Below the pieces are notes generated by a model. It worked only from the letters and a program-made list of their open reading frames with translations, was not told the origin of the DNA and did not search any database. The translations under genes and the position numbers were made by a program. Source: JAJDXW01 sp965223775 (lineage in GTDB: Bacteria; Pseudomonadota; Gammaproteobacteria; HK1). Taken from it: a DNA stretch of 64,000 nucleotides. Shown piece by piece: positions 7,618-16,534 of the stretch (position 1 is the stretch's first letter; each line of letters opens with the position of its first letter). The stretch spans positions 2,542,001 to 2,606,000 of the forward strand of contig OZ245021.1 of assembly GCA_965223775.1 (NCBI GenBank). Direction: 5' to 3'.

Positions 7618-8805
7618 ATGGCTACACCGACTCCGAACGTGCCCAAAGCGGTGCTCCAGGAGGCACGGCGCCTCGTCAACGACGAGCCCAGTATTGAAGC
7701 CGTCATCCTGTTCGGCTCCAGGGCCCGGGGCGATGCCCACCCGGAAAGCGACTATGACCTCGCGGTGGTGACCACCGCCGCGAACCGGGACGCGCGCGTG
7801 CTGTGCAAACCGCTCGCGGAGCTGGACGAGACGATCCAGATCGTGCCCGTCGACCCCGAGGCGCTGCGCACGTACCGAAACACCTGCAACCGGGTGGAAC
7901 GCGGCGTGGTTGTGGATGGTCAGACGCTGGCGGGCACATGGCACCGCCCCCCACACCAACGCAAGGCAGACGACATGGATCACAAGGCCTTCGAACAGGG
8001 ATTCCGCGCTTTCGTCTCGCATGCGCGCTCCGCGATCGCCGACATCGCGCTCGCGGAGGAAGAGGCAGAGGCAGGGAGTAACCACGGGGCGTACAACGCG
8101 TTCCGGGCAGGCGAGCACGCCGCAAAGGGAATCCTGACCCTGTATGGGTTGACGCACCGGAAGAGTCACGAAGTGAACGACCTCGCCGAGCAGCTGCGTT
8201 CCGCCCGCCGGGGCTCGCGTGACCAGGAACAACGAAACCACTTGGCAGCCCGCATCGAGCAGCTCAACGGCAACGCAAAGGAGCTGAACACGCTCGACTA
8301 CGCGATCGAGATCTTCGAGCCGAATGAAGCGAGCCAGCACCGCCTGATACTCGCCGCGGAGCTCGCCGACGAGTGTCTGGGACTGTACGCTGAACGGGCA
8401 ACCGGACCGAGCCGGAAACCAACACCCCAGCCCGATACGCACGCACGGACCCTGCAAGCGATCGCGAGGCAGCTCTATTTCTCACAAGGAAGCCTGCACA
8501 AGCATCCGGACCGAAGACGACTGAGCGCCGAGACAAATACGGCTATCGAACGCCTGTGCAAGAACGCCGCCAAATGGAGTCAGAGCCAAGACACGCCGAC
8601 GCCCAGCCAGACCACCGACAATGACAACTCGACGCAGACCGGACACCACGACTCGACGCAACACCGCGCGCCGCAAGCCAGCCCCATCGGCAAGCTGTCC
8701 ACGCCGAGCGACGCGACCAATTACGCCGCCGAGGCCGACCAGGACCCGCCCGAAGAGGATGCCAAACCGCAGCGCAAACGAACTCCCAAAGGATACGGAG
8801 AGTAA
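7618..8805 (+). CDS. Fused MNT nucleotidyltransferase-HEPN protein
   Basis: 395 residues. Residues 20-100 form a minimal nucleotidyltransferase with the GSX10DXD signature (G33-S34 ... D45-x-D47 in 'DYDLAVV'). Residues about 122-235 resemble a HEPN domain ('YNAFRAGEHAAKGILTLYG' with 'HEVNDLAEQL' downstream). The last 120 residues are a hydrophilic Gln/Thr/Pro-rich tail ending in basic residues. In the known two-gene MNT-HEPN systems the nucleotidyltransferase AMPylates and silences the HEPN RNase; here both are in one chain. No clear RX4-6H motif is visible in the HEPN part, so RNase activity is uncertain. AAGGAA precedes the ATG. Confidence 0.75.
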   Translation: MATPTPNVPKAVLQEARRLVNDEPSIEAVILFGSRARGDAHPESDYDLAVVTTAANRDARVLCKPLAELDETIQIVPVDPEALRTYRNTCNRVERGVVVDGQTLAGTWHRPPHQRKADDMDHKAFEQGFRAFVSHARSAIADIALAEEEAEAGSNHGAYNAFRAGEHAAKGILTLYGLTHRKSHEVNDLAEQLRSARRGSRDQEQRNHLAARIEQLNGNAKELNTLDYAIEIFEPNEASQHRLILAAELADECLGLYAERATGPSRKPTPQPDTHARTLQAIARQLYFSQGSLHKHPDRRRLSAETNTAIERLCKNAAKWSQSQDTPTPSQTTDNDNSTQTGHHDSTQHRAPQASPIGKLSTPSDATNYAAEADQDPPEEDAKPQRKRTPKGYGE

Positions 8806-9163
8806 CCGAGCCCCCCTGGATCTCCGCGGCCCGTGCACTCCACTTCCTCACCGCTTCTCGGTTGTCGTCTCGCGCGGGCGGGGATGGACCTGCCACGGGC
8901 CGAGTTGCGTCCGAAGAGCACGTGTGGGTTATCGCATATTTTTGTCGATCGAACGCGACACGGATGATTTTCGCGCGACCCCAAGATATGGATCATCTCG
9001 GAAACGCCACAAGGCGCGGGCCGACCAACGACACCAAGCGCGCAACGATGCACCCTGCGACTGCAAGCCGTAGAATACCTTCAATGACTCAGCGCCCAAG
9101 GACACAGGCACGAAGGACAGCAACGTCACATCATGACCAAGAGAAGCCCAAACAGGACAGAAG
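8806..9163. other. Intergenic region with a CRISPR-repeat/lexA echo
   Basis: 358 bases without a supportable gene. It contains a degenerate repeat and lexA-like scrap (8863-8925) and an AT-richer stretch around 8936-8995 that may hold the promoter of the MntA-HepT pair. No clear promoter was assigned. Confidence 0.4.
8863..8925 (+). repeat. Degenerate CRISPR-type repeat followed by a lexA-like scrap
   Basis: Bases 8872-8890 match 19 of 19 positions of the second half of the repeat at 7255. They are followed at about 8897-8922 by a roughly 26-base stretch similar to the lexA segment encoding 'RVELRPEST'. The same order, repeat then lexA fragment, occurs at 7331-7521, so this looks like a second, more decayed copy of that junction. 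Confidence 0.45.
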
Positions 9164-9451
9164 ATGGACCCGCTCATCAAGACTCACCGGAACGAGATCC
9201 TCGCATTGGCGAAGCAAGAGGGGCTGTGCAACGTTCGCGTGTTCGGATCCATGGCGCGCGGGGACGCTGACGAGACAAGCGACGTGGACCTGCTGGTGAC
9301 AGTAGCACCGGACAACACCTCAGGACTCTCGATATTCGGCTTGGAAATCGAGGTACAGAAGCTCCTGGGACGCCCGGTAGACGTGCTGACCGAAGGATGC
9401 CTGCACGAAATGTTTCGCGAACGAGTGCTACGCGAGGCAATACCATTGTGA
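9164..9451 (+). CDS. mntA: MntA-type nucleotidyltransferase antitoxin
   Basis: 95 residues, typical length for the family. The active-site pattern is complete: 'FGSMARGDADETSDVDLLV' carries GSX10DXD. Known role: antitoxin that AMPylates the partner HEPN toxin on a conserved Tyr. Its stop overlaps the next gene's GTG start by 4 nt (GTGA), the usual arrangement of this two-gene toxin-antitoxin operon. Confidence 0.85.
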   Translation: MDPLIKTHRNEILALAKQEGLCNVRVFGSMARGDADETSDVDLLVTVAPDNTSGLSIFGLEIEVQKLLGRPVDVLTEGCLHEMFRERVLREAIPL

Positions 9452-9840
9452 AACCGGGGACAGAGTCAGACCTCGTGTGGTTGAAGCATATCGACGAGTG
9501 TATCAGCGAGATTCACGAGTACACGGGCGGCAAGGCGGAGTCAATCCATCAATCACGCGCGGTGCAACGGGCAGTGGAACGTGTGCTCCAGATCTTGGCA
9601 GAATCCACACAAAGACTCGGCCCAGGCCTGAAAGCAACCGAGCCGCAAATTCCTTGGGGAAAGATGGCAGGACTACGCAACCGGCTGACGCACGGGTACC
9701 TGTATATCGATCCAGACGTCATCCAAGACATCGTCAAGAAAGATCTGCCACAGCTCGCAGAAGCGATCAGGCGCATGACCGGGCACGCGAGGAACAGCGA
9801 TAACACAGCCAAGGCGTCTCGACCCAAGAAGAAGTCGTGA
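9448..9840 (+). CDS. hepT: HepT-type HEPN toxin (DUF86-like)
   Basis: 130 residues from a GTG at 9448 overlapping the mntA stop. The C-terminal half carries 'GLRNRLTHGYLYID', with the R77-x4-H82-x-Y84 motif of HepT ribonucleases, where the Tyr is the AMPylation target. The tail is Lys/Arg-rich. It acts in the cytoplasm on RNA in characterised relatives. It is the toxin partner of the preceding gene. Confidence 0.85.
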   Translation: MKPGTESDLVWLKHIDECISEIHEYTGGKAESIHQSRAVQRAVERVLQILAESTQRLGPGLKATEPQIPWGKMAGLRNRLTHGYLYIDPDVIQDIVKKDLPQLAEAIRRMTGHARNSDNTAKASRPKKKS

Positions 9841-10001
9841 CGAGCATTTGCGCCGTCGTGCGAACCGCGATACGGGAGAATCGGCGAGTGCAAACCGCGA
9901 ATCGAGTGATTCAGGCTGCGATCGAGAATCGGCAACCGCGCTCAAGCCATTGATGCGTCGTCGCCGGAAACCCGCGATATGGGTTATTCGGCGGACAAAA
10001 T
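9841..10001. other. Short intergenic region with imperfect repeats
   Basis: 161 bases with loose repeats of an 'AACCGCGA' / 'GAATCGG' type (9860-9935) and no gene. It may include the Nudix gene's promoter, but none is clear. Confidence 0.3.
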
Positions 10002-10331
10002 ATGCGAGAACCCACAGAAGCCTTCATCGACTCCCATCCGGACTGCTTCGAGCGTTCCTGCCAGGTCGGTCACATCACGGGCTCGGCCTGGATCGTGAAC
10101 AGGGCGGGAGACCGCGTGCTGCTCACGCACCACCGCAAGCTCGGGCGATGGCTGCAGCCCGGTGGCCATAGCGACGGAGACCCCGACACCCTCGAGGTGG
10201 CCCTGCGCGAGGCACGGGAGGAATCCGGACTCGATGTGCGGGCGCTCGACGAGGCGATCTTCGACCTCGACGTGCACCTCATCCCGGCTCGTGGCCACGA
10301 ACCCGCCCACCTTAAGCATCCCCTCATATTT

Positions 10332-11405
10332 TCACAAGATGGCGAACATTCTCTTGTATAGCCTGTGTTCGGCCAGCATGGCGGCGAATTCGTCGAGCAA
10401 CGGTCGCAATCGTTCCGGTGGCCAGTTGGGAATATGTTCATAGAGCATGTGCCCTTGGCGAAACAACGAATGGGTGCGATGTTTCACGGTATTGACCTTC
10501 AACCACCGGTCATAGCCGATACGCTCTCCGGCGGCCCCGAGCAATGACAACAACGCAATTGCCAATACACTGAGCAACAACAGCCGGTCGCGGCGCTCGG
10601 GGCACGAGGTACGCATCGACGACAAGCCAAGGCCATAGCGCCGGTCCTTCAGGTCGCGAAAGCTCGTTTCGATCCCCCACCGTTTTGCGTAGTATTGGAT
10701 GAGGAGCCGGGGTGCGGCGTTTCGGTCACTGGCCACCAGACACCAAGTGTCCTTCATGTTCTTGTCGCGCAAGCAAACGACCGTGCCGACGGGCAGCTGG
10801 TGAGCGTCGGTGATGTGGGCAGCTCGCAACGTGCGGGTTCGCCCGGCCGGGCCGACCCATTGCGACGCCAAGCGCCGCTCCCCGCTCTCACTGGTGACAT
10901 AGTAGCTTGCGGGCAGCCGAATCACATAGCCGAATCCCAGCTCTTCGTCCAGGTTTTTGAACAAGTTACAGTCTGCAAACCCCCGGTCCGCGACCACCGT
11001 CACCTCTACCCCATCGGGCACCACCTCCGAGAACCGATACAGCAACTCGTCCTCATAACGGTTGCGGTTGTCCTTCAACGTCGCCGTCGATACCGTCTCC
11101 CACATCAGGGCCGTGGCCCGGCCATGCTCGGTGAGCATCGACAACATCAACGTATCGTGCCCATCGCGAGCGAAGCTGGTCCAATCCAATGCCACCACGA
11201 TCTCCTCTCGCGCTCCAATCACATGAGGCACCCAGTGCGAAAAGAAATCGTCCAATTCGATGGCGGTATTGCTGAGCAACCGGTCGACCTGCTTGACGCC
11301 GTGTTTGCTCAGGGTGCCACGGGCGTGGGCCAAACCTTGTCCAATGGCATGGACGGCCAAGGAGGCACTGGTCAGGACTCCGAGCGTACCGTAGGCGAGC
11401 GACAA
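10332..11405 (-). CDS. IS4-family transposase
   Basis: 357 residues with the IS4 DDE features: first Asp in 'VVALDWTSF', second in 'VTVVADRGF', and the C1 signature Y-x2-R-x3-E-x6-K in 'YAKRWGIETSFRDLK'. The frame is intact. Its upstream promoter region has been displaced by the IS21-family element whose left end is at 11462. Confidence 0.9.
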   Translation of the reverse strand: MSLAYGTLGVLTSASLAVHAIGQGLAHARGTLSKHGVKQVDRLLSNTAIELDDFFSHWVPHVIGAREEIVVALDWTSFARDGHDTLMLSMLTEHGRATALMWETVSTATLKDNRNRYEDELLYRFSEVVPDGVEVTVVADRGFADCNLFKNLDEELGFGYVIRLPASYYVTSESGERRLASQWVGPAGRTRTLRAAHITDAHQLPVGTVVCLRDKNMKDTWCLVASDRNAAPRLLIQYYAKRWGIETSFRDLKDRRYGLGLSSMRTSCPERRDRLLLLSVLAIALLSLLGAAGERIGYDRWLKVNTVKHRTHSLFRQGHMLYEHIPNWPPERLRPLLDEFAAMLAEHRLYKRMFAIL

Positions 11406-11710
11406 GACCCGCTTGGCGTGCAGGTCGCCGTCGTACAGCTCGGTGATGAAGGAAATCAGATTGCGTATTCCGGTCGAAACCGATCACCCATTCCAGTCCA
11501 AACCGATCACTGATTCCATTCCAAGCCGATCACCGATTCCAGTCGATGCCGATCACTGATTCCAGTCCCATGCCGATCACTTTTGGGGTGGGCACTGGAA
11601 CGGTGAGAGGGGTCTGAACACCGGAGCTCAACGACGCGGGACAACCGGGCGCACGTGGGACCCTTTCGACCTTTCGGGAGGGCGTCACGGTGGCACAGAG
11701 GAGGTTGTCG

Positions 11711-13225
11711 ATGCGTAAGATTCGAGAGGCCCTGCGTCTGCACTACGACGCGGGATTGGGTGTCCGGGCGGTGTCGCGCAGCCTGAAGGCCTCGCCGTCG
11801 ACGGTGAGGGAGTACCTGGTGCGCGCGAAGCTGCAGGGGCTGACTTGGCCGCTGCCCGAGTCGCTCGACGATGCGGGGTTGCTCCAGCGGCTGTATCCGA
11901 CACCGGCGTCGAACTCCAGGGCTCTCCCGGTTCCGGACTGGAGCAAGGTCCACCGCGAGCTGCGTCGCAAAGGGGTGACGCTCGCACTGCTGTGGGAGGA
12001 GTACAAGACGGTTCATCCCGAGGGGATGCAATACAGCTGGTTCTGTGCGCGGTACCGGGCGTGGGCCGCGAAGGTCGACGTCGTGATGCGCCAGGAGCAC
12101 CGTGCGGGCGAGAAGATGTTCGTCGACTACGCCGGGCACACGGTCGGGGTGGTGAACCGCGACACCGGAGAGCTTCGCGAGGCGCAGATCTTCGTCGCGG
12201 TGCTGGGGGCGTCGAACTACACCTACGCCGAGGCGACCTGGACGCAGACGCTGCCCGACTGGATCGCCTCGCATGTACGGGCGTTTGAGTTCATGGGCGG
12301 CAGCACGGAGTTGGTCATCCCGGACAACCTGCGCTCCGCGGTGAGCCGGGCGCACCGCTACGAGCCTGACACCAATCCCACCTACCACGACCTGGCCTGT
12401 CACTACGCAGTGGCCGTACTCCCGGCACGGGTGAAAAAACCGAGGGATAAGGCCAAGGCCGAGGTGGCAGTGCAGGTGGTCGAGCGCTGGATCCTGGCCG
12501 CGCTTCGCAACCGCACGTTCTTCTCGCTCGCCGAGCTCAACGCCGCGATCGCGAAGCTGCTGGAGCGGCTCAACAACCGCCCGTTCCGCAAGCTCCCGGG
12601 GTCGCGGCGCTCGCTGTTCGAGCAGCTCGACCGTCCCGCGCTTCGGCCCCTTCCCGCCGAGCGCTACGTGTTCGCCGAGTGGAAGAAGGCGCGGGTCAAC
12701 ATCGACTACCACGTCGAGGTCGACCGGCATTACTACTCCGTCCCCCACGCCCTGGTCGGGCGCCAGCTCGACGTGCGCCTGACCGCCACCACCGTGGAGT
12801 GCCTGTACCGCAGTGAGCGTGTCGCCAGCCACGTGCGCTCCCCCCTGCGAGGCCGTCATACCACCGCCGACGAGCATATGCCCGAGAAGCACCGAAAGAT
12901 GGGCCAGTGGTCCCCCGAACGCTTCATCCGCTGGGCCACAACCATCGGACCGCAAACCGCGACCCTCATCGAAACGGTGCTTCGGTCCAGACGCCACCCC
13001 CAGCAGGCGTTCCGCTCGTGCCTGGGCATCCTGCGCCTGGCCGACAGCTACGGCGAGGAGCGCCTGGAGGCCGCCGCGGGGCACGCGGTCGCGCTCGGCG
13101 CCAACAGCTACCGCAGCGTCGAATCCATCCTCAACCACCGCCTCGACCAGCGCCCCAGCGAGCAGATCGAGCTCGGCCTCGCCATCGAGCATTCCAACGT
13201 TCGTGGCGCGAGCTATTACAACTGA
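11711..13225 (+). CDS. istA: IS21 transposase IstA
   Basis: 504 residues. An N-terminal helix-turn-helix ('GLGVRAVSRSLKASPSTV') precedes an rve-type DDE domain with Asp in 'KMFVDYAGHTV', Asp in 'ELVIPDNLRSAV' and Glu in 'KAKAEVAVQ'; the C-terminal part fits the Mu-type transposase domain. ATG 11711 is preferred because AGGAGG lies just upstream; a GTG at 11690 is also in frame. It is followed closely by istB. Confidence 0.9.
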   Translation: MRKIREALRLHYDAGLGVRAVSRSLKASPSTVREYLVRAKLQGLTWPLPESLDDAGLLQRLYPTPASNSRALPVPDWSKVHRELRRKGVTLALLWEEYKTVHPEGMQYSWFCARYRAWAAKVDVVMRQEHRAGEKMFVDYAGHTVGVVNRDTGELREAQIFVAVLGASNYTYAEATWTQTLPDWIASHVRAFEFMGGSTELVIPDNLRSAVSRAHRYEPDTNPTYHDLACHYAVAVLPARVKKPRDKAKAEVAVQVVERWILAALRNRTFFSLAELNAAIAKLLERLNNRPFRKLPGSRRSLFEQLDRPALRPLPAERYVFAEWKKARVNIDYHVEVDRHYYSVPHALVGRQLDVRLTATTVECLYRSERVASHVRSPLRGRHTTADEHMPEKHRKMGQWSPERFIRWATTIGPQTATLIETVLRSRRHPQQAFRSCLGILRLADSYGEERLEAAAGHAVALGANSYRSVESILNHRLDQRPSEQIELGLAIEHSNVRGASYYN

Positions 13226-13238
13226 CAGGAGACACGAC

Positions 13239-13997
13239 ATGTTGACTCATCCCACCGTGGACAAGCTCCACCAACTGCGCTGCGCCGCCATGGCCAAGGC
13301 CCTGGCCGAGCAGCTCGGCTCATCCGAGATCGAGGCCCTCAGCTTCGAGGAACGCCTCGGGCTCATTGTCGACCGCGAGCTCACCGAGCGCGCCTCGCGC
13401 CAGCTCACCAACCGGCTGCGCCGCGCCCGGCTCCGTCACGCGGCCTGCATCGAGGACATCGACTTCCGCCAACCCCGAGGCCTCGACCGCGACCTCGTCC
13501 TGTCGCTGGCCGACGGGCGCTGGGTCCGTGACCACCTCAACGTCCTGATCACGGGGCCGGCCGGCGTGGGAAAGAGTTGGATATCGTGCGCCCTCGCTCA
13601 CAGCGCGTGCCGCAACGGATACACCGCCTCGTACCGGCGCCTCCCACGCCTGCTCACCGAGTTGTCCATCGCGCGCGCCGACGGGCGCTATGCCAAGCTG
13701 CTCGCCTCGATCGCCAAGACCCCCGTCCTGGTCATCGACGACTGGGGGGTGTCGAAGCTCAGCGCCGAGAACCGCCGCGACCTGCTCGAGATCATCGAGG
13801 ACCGCCATGGACTGAGCTCCACGATCGTGACCTCGCAACTGCCCGTGAAGAGCTGGCATGCCGTGATCGGGGATCCCACCCTCGCAGACGCCATCCTCGA
13901 CCGGCTCGTCCACAACGCCTACCAACTCAACCTGAAAGGAGAATCCATGCGAAAGACACACGGACCGTTGAACCAAACCGATCACTTCACCCCATAA
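13239..13997 (+). CDS. istB: IS21 helper ATPase IstB
   Basis: 252 residues, DnaC/IstB-type AAA+ ATPase with Walker A 'GPAGVGKSW' and Walker B 'VLVIDDWGV'. Known role: ATP-dependent target selection and stimulation of IstA. It begins 13 bases after the istA stop with AGGAG upstream. Confidence 0.92.
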   Translation: MLTHPTVDKLHQLRCAAMAKALAEQLGSSEIEALSFEERLGLIVDRELTERASRQLTNRLRRARLRHAACIEDIDFRQPRGLDRDLVLSLADGRWVRDHLNVLITGPAGVGKSWISCALAHSACRNGYTASYRRLPRLLTELSIARADGRYAKLLASIAKTPVLVIDDWGVSKLSAENRRDLLEIIEDRHGLSSTIVTSQLPVKSWHAVIGDPTLADAILDRLVHNAYQLNLKGESMRKTHGPLNQTDHFTP

Positions 13998-14739
13998 TGG
14001 GACACCCGCGTCGCTTCGCTCCGACTGGTGATCGGAAAGCATGGAATCGGTGATCGGTATCACACCGGAATCGGTGATCGGAATCACTGGAATGCGCAAT
14101 CAGATGGTCTTCGCGAAGTACGTCTCGGGCTTTCACCATCCACCCTCAGAGGCGAAAACAGTTATTTTGTTTCCAACCTCCTGCCCGTGCAAGTCCGAAG
14201 TCGGACTTGGGGGAAAAAGTGGAGCACAATATTCGAGTCAACGGACCCATCGCAGGTGCAAATTGAGTACAAGGAATTAGAAAACTGTGCTTTCGCTATA
14301 CTGATTTGGATCAAATCAAATCGTTAACAACGATTCCTTACAAAAAAGATGAGGGGATCGCTGAGCCCGCCCACTACCACTACGACGTCCGCTTCCTCGT
14401 CCAGGCGATGGAAGAGCGCTTCCGGGTGAGCGAGGAGTCCTGCGCCCTCGCCTGGGTGCCGGCGGACAGGGTCGGCGTGTTCACCAGCGACGAATCCGTG
14501 CTTCGGATGGCGCGCAAGTGGCATGGGCAGAGAAGCGGTCTGGAACCGGGACAACTTCCCGGGGCGGCAACGGGACCCCGGGCCAGGGGCGACCTCGCCT
14601 CGCGAAGGAGGCTCCCCACCCGTCGTTGAGTCGGGTGCAAAGGGGGGCGCGTCCGAGGCAGCACATGCGGAAAACAAGGCGCGTGCCATCGGTTGATGGG
14701 TTTGTGCCAGCTATTTCGACATCTGACGCGAGAAACAGC

Positions 14740-15297
14740 ATGTCCAACGAGGAAGCCAGAGGCAAGGGCTACGATTGGAACCAAGGGATGAGCGTGAACG
14801 CCGTCGAAGCGTACGACGAAGGACGGTTCCCAATCTCACGCCTGCGGCGGCAACAACTAGATGATGCCGGGATCCCGAAGAGCATCCCTGTCGGATTCGC
14901 GCGCTATCTCGCGGACACCGGGCACTGGAAACCATGCGAGTTTCACCACACCGGCGGCACTTGGTTCAACAAGACCGACTTCTACAGCACCGACGGCCTC
15001 GCTGACACGCTCGACCAGCTCCGCGACGAGGGCAAGCTCGAGGAACTCCTCACGGAGTACCGGGCGGCGAATAGGAGCAAGCGAGGCACCGCGCCCAACA
15101 CCGAGGGCACCCGGGTTTGCGGGCGCTATGCCTACTTCACCGGAAGCAGGAGGAACCGCCGCCGACGCGCGCACTGGGTGGAGTTCACGGGCACGCTCCG
15201 CGACGGGTGGGTCCACCTCGACACCGGCGGGAGAAAGTCAGCCGCCAGCCGCTGGATCGAATTCACGGAGCTCAGCGGGAACGACGTGCCGGTTTGA
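14740..15297 (+). CDS. Unknown basic protein
   Basis: 185 residues from ATG 14740; the open frame continues upstream to 14518 but overlaps the Nudix tail. The middle has 'CEFHHTGGTWFNKTDFYST', which could be a metal or nucleic-acid-binding patch, and the C-terminus has 'VCGRYAYFTGSRRNRRRRAH'. No family is recognised. It is codirectional with its neighbours and not part of an IS. Confidence 0.55.
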   Translation: MSNEEARGKGYDWNQGMSVNAVEAYDEGRFPISRLRRQQLDDAGIPKSIPVGFARYLADTGHWKPCEFHHTGGTWFNKTDFYSTDGLADTLDQLRDEGKLEELLTEYRAANRSKRGTAPNTEGTRVCGRYAYFTGSRRNRRRRAHWVEFTGTLRDGWVHLDTGGRKSAASRWIEFTELSGNDVPV

Positions 15298-15585
15298 CTG
15301 GTTGTTTGCTGCAACCTCGCCGCCAGTGGTATAGACTTATTCTCCGCAAGCATCTGCGCCGCGGGTAACACGGACCTCCAAGAGGCGACCGCGCCGCACT
15401 CGTGGTCTCGACGGGTACCACGAGGACATTCCGCCGGGACGCTGCGGCAACCCGGCACGGACGGGGGCGACGGCCCCCGTCCGCCTTTCTGCTAGCCTCT
15501 CCCGGAAACAATGTCACCCGTTCCAGGTGCTACCCGACGCCGGGGGCTTGGCCGCAGCACTCGCCGCGCGTCGTGAAGCCGGGTG

Positions 15586-16299
15586 ATGAACGACACCGTG
15601 CATTCCATCACCTGGTGCGGAAGACGCATCCCCTACTCCATCCGTCGCCACGGAAAGTGCATCTACACGCACGTCGGCGTGCTTGCGGGTGGCAGGGTGG
15701 AGGTGCTGGGGCCACCAAACATCAGCCGGGAGACAGCCGACGCCGCGGTTGCGGAGGAGGCGCCGTGGATCGTGCAGCGGCTCGAGGGCGTCGTCGGCTG
15801 GTACGCAGCGGCGCCATACGCGTTCGTGAGCGGCGAGAGCATTGGCTATCTCGGTCGCTCGTATCGGCTCAAGGTGCTGCCGGGAGAGACGGGGAGAATG
15901 AAGATCAAGCACCGTTGCCTCGAAGTTCCCGTCCAGACGGAAACGCGGCAGGCGGTCCGGGCTGCGCTTGTGTCGTGGTTCCGCGGCAAGGCCGGAGAGC
16001 GGTTTCCGGAACGGGTTGAGGCGTGGCACAAGATTGTCGGCGGTCCGATGCCGCCCGTCGTCATCTCGGACCAGCGAAAGCGCCTCGCGACCAGCGACCG
16101 GGACGGGACCATGCGCCTCAACTGGCGGCTCATCCAGGTGCCGGACTGGATGACGGACTACGTCGTCCTCCGTCAGCTCGTGCACCTGAGGCACGGACCC
16201 CGGGGGCGCACGTCCAGGGAGGCGTTCGAACGGGTGATGCCGGATTGGCGCTTCCGGCGCGAGGCGCTGCGACGGGAAGAGTCGGGCTTGTTCTGGTAA
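15586..16299 (+). CDS. YgjP/DUF45-like M48-type metallopeptidase relative with altered active site
   Basis: 237 residues. Overall layout matches the YgjP-like family often seen next to restriction systems: an N-terminal beta-rich part ('RRIPYSIRRHGKCIYTHV') and a C-terminal peptidase region. The family's HExxH is expected in 'YVVLHELxHL'. Here the sequence is 'YVVLRQLVHLRHG', so the first His and the catalytic Glu are replaced by Arg-Gln while the downstream 'HLRH' remains. Proteolysis is therefore doubtful. ATG 15586 follows GTG 15583, either could be used. Confidence 0.6.
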   Translation: MNDTVHSITWCGRRIPYSIRRHGKCIYTHVGVLAGGRVEVLGPPNISRETADAAVAEEAPWIVQRLEGVVGWYAAAPYAFVSGESIGYLGRSYRLKVLPGETGRMKIKHRCLEVPVQTETRQAVRAALVSWFRGKAGERFPERVEAWHKIVGGPMPPVVISDQRKRLATSDRDGTMRLNWRLIQVPDWMTDYVVLRQLVHLRHGPRGRTSREAFERVMPDWRFRREALRREESGLFW

Positions 16300-16534
16300 T
16301 ACAGGTGGCGGACGGACGACGACGGCAGCGCTACCGGACCGGAGCGAGGGTGGTGGACTACGGCGTCATGAGAAGCGCCCTGGACGAGGACGAGGGTGGC
16401 GCCGCCCCGGGCAGGGTAGGCGTCAGGCGCCGGAACGCGAGCCTGAGGCCTCGGCGCGGACCGGCGCAAGGGGAACCTTCACCGCGTGTTATGAGCCACA
16501 CTCGCACGATGCGGCAACCGGCAGAACGACAAGG

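Larger units (their letters stand above)
11462..14098. mobile_element. IS21-family insertion sequence
   Basis: 2637 bp with TGCGYATTCC terminal inverted repeats. It has the multiple internal terminal repeats typical of IS21: CCGATCACYGATTCC-type units at 11480-11580 on the left and their complements at 14027-14090 on the right. It is flanked by a perfect 7-bp duplication ATCAGAT (11455-11461 and 14099-14105). Two intact genes (istA, istB) suggest it is recent and potentially active. Confidence 0.9.
10311..14365. mobile_element. IS4-family insertion sequence, itself carrying an IS21 element
   Basis: Ends are imperfect inverted repeats (left CTTAAGCATCCCCTCAT, right complement CTCAGCGATCCCCTCAT). 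It is flanked by a perfect 9-bp duplication CCCGCCCAC at 10302-10310 and 14366-14374. Net length without the nested element is about 1.41 kb, normal for IS4. The IS21 insertion lies upstream of its transposase start and separates it from the right end, so the IS4 copy is probably immobile. Confidence 0.85.
10002..14629 (+). pseudogene. Nudix hydrolase gene split by an IS4-family insertion
   Basis: The 5' part (10002-10310, 103 codons) contains a full Nudix box, with 'REAREESGLDV' and the upstream 'LQPGGHSDGD'. The 3' part resumes in frame at 14375 ('YHYDVRFLVQAMEERF') after removal of the insertion and one copy of its 9-bp target duplication, giving a 187-residue protein of normal length. Known family role: hydrolysis of nucleoside-diphosphate derivatives. 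As it stands the protein is truncated at about residue 119 with IS-encoded residues, so it is probably inactive. Confidence 0.85.

Noticed and set aside
9841..10001. Possible small RNA or iteron array
   Set aside because: Repeats are loose and short, with no stable structure or terminator that I can defend.
11507..13240. Minus-strand open frame of 577 codons
   Set aside because: Antisense to istA and includes the IS terminal repeats.
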